From Heterohyrax brucei (taxonomy: Eukaryota; Chordata; Mammalia; Hyracoidea; Procaviidae), in contig CM053162.1 of assembly GCA_028571685.1 (NCBI GenBank), positions 45,232,851 to 45,296,850 of the forward strand: a DNA stretch of 64,000 nt. Reading direction: 5' to 3'. A model generated the notes under the pieces. It was not told where the DNA came from and searched no databases. It was given only the letters and a program-made list of their open reading frames with translations. Below, one piece after another: positions 59,859-64,000 of the stretch. Each line of letters begins with the position of its first letter. Within the stretch, counting starts at the first letter, position 1. The translations under genes were made by a program, and so were the position numbers.

Positions 59859-61329
59859 GTTAGCCTGTACATAATAGATACTGAGTGTTACAGATCCCCT
59901 TACTTGCTCTTCATGGATGTTCAAGCACTTGTGGCTTGGCTTTGTTATTTTAAATTACCTGCATGATTATATTCCCTTTATTTTATAGGTGCTAAAGAAA
60001 AAAGCATGTGAATACAACGTACCTTTTAGAACTGCTAGTAGAAACAAAAATTTCACTTGAAGAATATTTTTTATAAAGAATGTGTGAATATGTATGTACC
60101 AGTATTAAGCTGTCTGTCAGTTCCAAGTACTTACATGCTCTGCTTTGTGATGCTCAGACTAGGACTCTGCAAAGCACACTTCTTTGCCAGTGACTCTGTT
60201 AAAACTTTGCCAGTAAGTGATATTTGAGGGAGACAAGCAGGCTAGAGAAAGAAGAAAGGACATGATCCTTCCTGCTGTCTTCCTCTGTTGTTACTTTCTC
60301 TTTGTACAGGCTACAAAAGAAGAAAACAAATGATTCAAATATTGGAGACTAACTGGAAGTGTCAAAGTACTTCTGTGTAGAATTAAAGTATGTAAAAGTT
60401 ACACAAGACCGGAGGTTCAACTAGAACAATATGAATTAATTTAGTCACCTAGTTGCCTGTTACCCTTTTGTGTAAAACTGGCCTATTACTTGCTTCTGTA
60501 AATTAGCCTTAGAATCAGGGATCACATAAACAAATGAAACGGTAACACTAGGTGGAAAATTGGGTAGATTACTTGCACAAATCAGTAATTTCTCAAAAAC
60601 TGCTTTAGAAGTATAGTTTTGTGTTTGGCTGTTCACATTTTGAAAATGATTATCTGCCGTGTACTTCTGTCACCGTAACAGAAAGAATAAAGCATTTTAT
60701 TGTCATCTCTCAATGGATAGTGTCCAGGCTGAGGAAACTGCCCTTATGCAGCATGGTAATTTGTGAAAAACCTAGGCCTTTCATAGGATTTTACTAGAAT
60801 GTGAGAAAGTGACACAAGGATGAATTCAAAGGACCCATAAAGTTGTATTCAAAAGTTTGAAAAAGCAATCCAGAAAAAAAGAAACTTCAGACAGAAATGA
60901 CTGCCGATCATCACAACCTAGCAGTGCTACCTGAACGATTGGGAAGCATGGCCAGAACAGCTTTAAAAACACAAAATGCATCTTATAACAGCACAAAGGA
61001 GGCTGCCAGTTAAATTACACTTTAGAAGTAATATATACATGTTAGACAATGAAATAGTATTAAATGAAAATGAAAAGCCCCTTCTATTTTTTCAAGGAGT
61101 AACACTTAAGACATTTTTTATCCTTTCAAGGAAAAAAAAGACAATTTATCTTTTTTTTTAAGCAAAGATATATATTAAAAATAAATTTCCCTATTTCACG
61201 TGATGTCTACCTTTTTAGTCATCACTTTTGTCAAAAATAGTGTATGCCCACACAAGTATGTAAACACATGTGTGTTAATTTTCCCACATAACTTATACTA
61301 AATACATTGCTCTACACTGTGCTGTTTTC
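59859..61329. other. no recognised feature
   Basis: AT-rich intergenic DNA with no convincing gene, exon or element. Confidence 0.5.
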
Positions 61330-61640
61330 CCCTGATAATGTATCTTAGAGATACGACTGTATCTGTATCCCAGACAGTTCTTGGTGATTCTCTAGAGCTG
61401 TTTCATTGTCTTAGCAGACACAGATCTGGGTTCCATTCATGGCCAGTATACATCAAGCAAAGCCAATACCTGTCTGTCATTGGAGGCTTGCATGTTACCA
61501 TGATGCTGAACAAGTTTCAGGAGAGATCCAGGTAAGACTAGGAAAAAAGCCCTTGCAATCTACTTCTGACAAATCAGTTAATGAAAAGCCTATGTATCAC
61601 AACTGGCCAGAATAGTCATGAGTCAGGCTAAATGGACAGC
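61330..61640 (+). repeat. possible afrotherian dispersed repeat
   Basis: 'aagcccttgcaatctacttc', 'ccaatgaaaa'-like and 'cctatgtatcacaactggcc' resemble a repeat common in elephant DNA. Class and limits uncertain. Confidence 0.4.
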
Positions 61641-62018
61641 TGCTAAAAACAGCAGTCTCCACTGGGTGAATACACTAAATTTTTTTAGCCATTCCTTGAT
61701 AAATGGACTTTTAGGTTCTTTTCAGTCTTGCTGCTCTGAAGATACACTCTTTCTGTGAGAAAGTTTATTTCACACATGCACATGTGGGTTGAATTTCTGG
61801 AAGAAGAAAACACTGCAAAAGAAAAAAAACAATCCTCTTGGTCTGATTTGTTTTGAAAACAGCAACTTATGGTGGATCCTACTGTAATATGCAGATTTAA
61901 TGCCATTTTTGTTGGTTTTCCTCTAGTTTTTAAACAAGATCTTGAAACCAGCCATAAATTCCTCAAGAAATGTTGACCAGAGTCATAGTCTTTTAGGAGG
62001 AACTTTTTTTCATATATG

Positions 62019-62161
62019 GAAACCCTGGTGGCATAGTGGTTGCTAACCAGAAGGTCGGCAGTTCAAATCTGCCAGGTGCTTCTTGGAAACTATGGGCAAG
62101 TTCTCTATGAGGTCCCTGTGAGTCAGAATCAATTTGACAGCAGTGAGTTTGGGGTTTTTGT
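62019..62161 (+). repeat. AfroSINE
   Basis: 'gaaaccctggtggcatagtg' to 'gaatcaatttgacagcagtg'. It lacks a few bases after the head. Confidence 0.92.
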
Positions 62162-62254
62162 GTGTAAGAACCTGGCTATGAAAAAACTAGTCAAAAAGCA
62201 ATAGAAACAGGTTCTTAATTGTTGCTATGAAGTTGGCCCAAGAACCTTTAATCT

Positions 62255-63660
62255 TGGTTACACTAGAAGATGGCAGACTAGTCACACATCTCAGATCCCT
62301 CTAAGAACTAAGGCCTTCAAAAACAACTGAGTGGAATAAAATGGACATTTTAGGACACCCAAGATCAGGCAGAGAGTTGTGAGACTGGACCAGGTGGCAA
62401 AAAGGGGAGCAACTACCTTTTTCAGAAGTGAAATGGCAGTGTAAACATCCTGTTTCTGCTGCTGCAGCAATGGAGAGGCTGCACAAGTAGATACCATCTT
62501 CAGTGGCCAGGAGCCTAGGACAGGAACTGCTGCATGTGAGAGTCCAGCTGGGGCCAGCTGCCACACTGAGCAGCAGTACCTGAGTGAACAATGTCTCAAC
62601 AGAGAAGTTGTGCTTAAGACAGCCACACCTAGAGAACACAGTAGCAGCTACAGTAGTACCTTTTACCCCTTCCCTTCTCTCAGCTACACTGGATGCTAAA
62701 TTCTGGTGCTCTATGTGGATCAGAACTGGGATTGTACATGTGTGCCCTGAGCTTTACTCCAGAACACCTTGGAGGGAAAGAAAAGGGTACAGGTAAACCT
62801 CTGCTAATAAGCCAGGCAGTCACTGAACCTACAGAGCACCAAGTGAATCCCACACGTCTCAAGTGCTTGGGATATCTTGGGGCTGAGTCCTTTCCTATGT
62901 GCTGACTTCCCTCCCCATCTTCGTTATTCCCCATCTACCTTCTGTGCTTTACATCTCAGGTTAAATTCTGATGCATTACCTGGATGGACATGGGACATTT
63001 TACATGTGTACCCTGAGATTTTCTCCCAGACTCAGGGAAACAAAGGGAGGGGTAGACAACAAGTTCTACCGGCTCCTCAGAGCTACAGATTGCTGTACTT
63101 GTTGCAAGCTAAGTGCATATCAACATCAACTTACATGACTCAAACCTTTCTTACACATTACTTCACTGCCTATACCCAGCCTTTTCCTCTCTTCGTGATC
63201 TATATCAAATCTAAATTCTAGAGCACCACCTGGCCCAGAAGTGGGGTGTTTTATGTGTGAACCCTGAGCTGCAGTCACCATTCCAACCATGAGGAGACAG
63301 GGCATGAGAATTACTAAAGCTTCAATAACCACTCTAGCTCAAATGACTAGGCTTCTTAGACACTCACAACCAAATTTATATATATGTATATGTTAGATTG
63401 CATTAATCAAAAAATTAAATCACAACAGCTTTCTGGTGGCTCAGACACAAAAATCAATCTCTAACAATTTAAAGAAGCAGACCACCATGCCTCCAAAAAA
63501 CTCCCAGAATAAGAATCAAAACATTTCCCACATGAAGAAAGCTTCCTGAAATCATCAGAATTAGAGTACAAAACAATTATGTGTAGAGCCCTTCTACATT
63601 TTAGGATGGAGATTAGACAAAGTGCAGCAGAAAAAAAATGAAAAGTTAAACAAGCTACAG
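62255..63660 (+). mobile_element. probable L1 5' UTR with internal repeats
   Basis: Begins like L1 5' ends ('agaagatggcagactagtca'), continues G+C-richer, and contains three diverged repeats starting at about 62697, 62963 and 63209 ('taaattctggtgctctatgt', 'taaattctgatgcattacct', 'taaattctagagcaccacct'). Then comes an ORF1-start-like 'accatgcctccaaaaaactc' near 63484 that stops after about 20 codons. The assignment rests on this layout, so it is tentative. Confidence 0.5.
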
Positions 63661-63663
63661 AGG

Positions 63664-64000
63664 TTTAGTCAGCTAGTGCTACTCTTACAGTGGATGGCTT
63701 AAAAAAAAAAAGAGTATTCTTACATAGTCCAGTAGGCTACAAGTCCAAATTCAGGGTGTCTGTTCCAGGGGATGCTTTTCCCTCTGTTGGCTTCAGAGGA
63801 AAGTACTTGCATTGCACCACTGGTCACGGAGCATCTAGGTGCAGGAACGTCAGGTCTGAAGAACATGGTCTACTCCCAGTGCTACTTTCTTGAGGTACGA
63901 GGTTTCCAAATCTCTGCTTGCTTCCCTGTCTTTTTATCTCTTGTAAGATGAAAGGCTAAAAGGTGAGGCAAGCCACACTCCAGGAAAACTCCCTTAGCAA
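63664..64000 (-). mobile_element. MaLR-type LTR, antisense, cut by window end
   Basis: The complement of the 8809 LTR: 'tagtcagctagtgctactct' at the left, then 'agtaggctacaagtccaaat' and 'aaaactcccttagcaa' at the end. The 67-codon frames here (63690-63893) and antisense in the first LTR (9286-9083) have similar peptides only because the LTRs are homologous. Confidence 0.85.

Noticed and set aside
63690..63893. 67-codon frame similar to one at 9286-9083 (minus)
   Set aside because: Both are antisense chance frames in homologous MaLR LTRs.

Overview
This 64 kb window is mammalian nuclear DNA from an afrotherian, most likely an elephant. The evidence is the density of tRNA-derived AfroSINE copies (head about 'ccctggtggcacagtggtta', end about 'gagtcggaattgactcaacggca'), BovB-like RTE LINEs that share their 3' tail, L1 elements with a long G-rich 3' UTR, and young mariner copies. 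There are no prokaryotic features. Only one intact gene is visible.

Layout. 1-6000: one near-full-length but dead L1 (ORF1 partly open, ORF2 broken, catalytic Asp lost). 6000-42000: gene-poor DNA made of nested repeats. It holds three BovB-like RTE copies (11.1-14.2, 22.9-24.4 and 39.7-40.3 kb), three mariners of ordinary layout (8.3, 19.5 and 27.6 kb), two 565-bp foldback mariner derivatives (33.9 and 40.3 kb), MaLR-type solo LTRs, many L1 3' ends, AfroSINEs, and a processed thymidylate synthase (TYMS) pseudogene at 37.1-38.5 kb inserted in an old L1 with a target-site duplication.

42.07-43.4 kb: a CpG island that looks like a bidirectional promoter. Rightward, the complete nine-exon cytosolic malate dehydrogenase gene MDH1 runs from 43146 to 58822 (coding part; 334 residues, poly(A) signal at 59013). 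Leftward, a minus-strand first exon with a perfect donor at 42302 probably belongs to WDPCP, by synteny with human. The MDH1 introns carry AfroSINEs, MIRs, a fourth RTE copy (48.7-51.3 kb) and a Tigger-like DNA transposon. The MDH1 stop is in a UGA-CUA readthrough context followed by a 20-codon extension ending Cys-Arg-Leu, a peroxisomal targeting signal. 59.0-64.0 kb: intergenic, with SINEs, a probable L1 5' region containing a degenerate repeat of about 250 bp, and an antisense MaLR LTR cut by the window end.

I see no unknown multi-gene system. The observations most worth a second look are the shared foldback mariner structure, the MDH1 readthrough extension, the paired inverted ACTAC..TTCCC motifs in the promoter, and the common 3' tail of RTE and AfroSINE.
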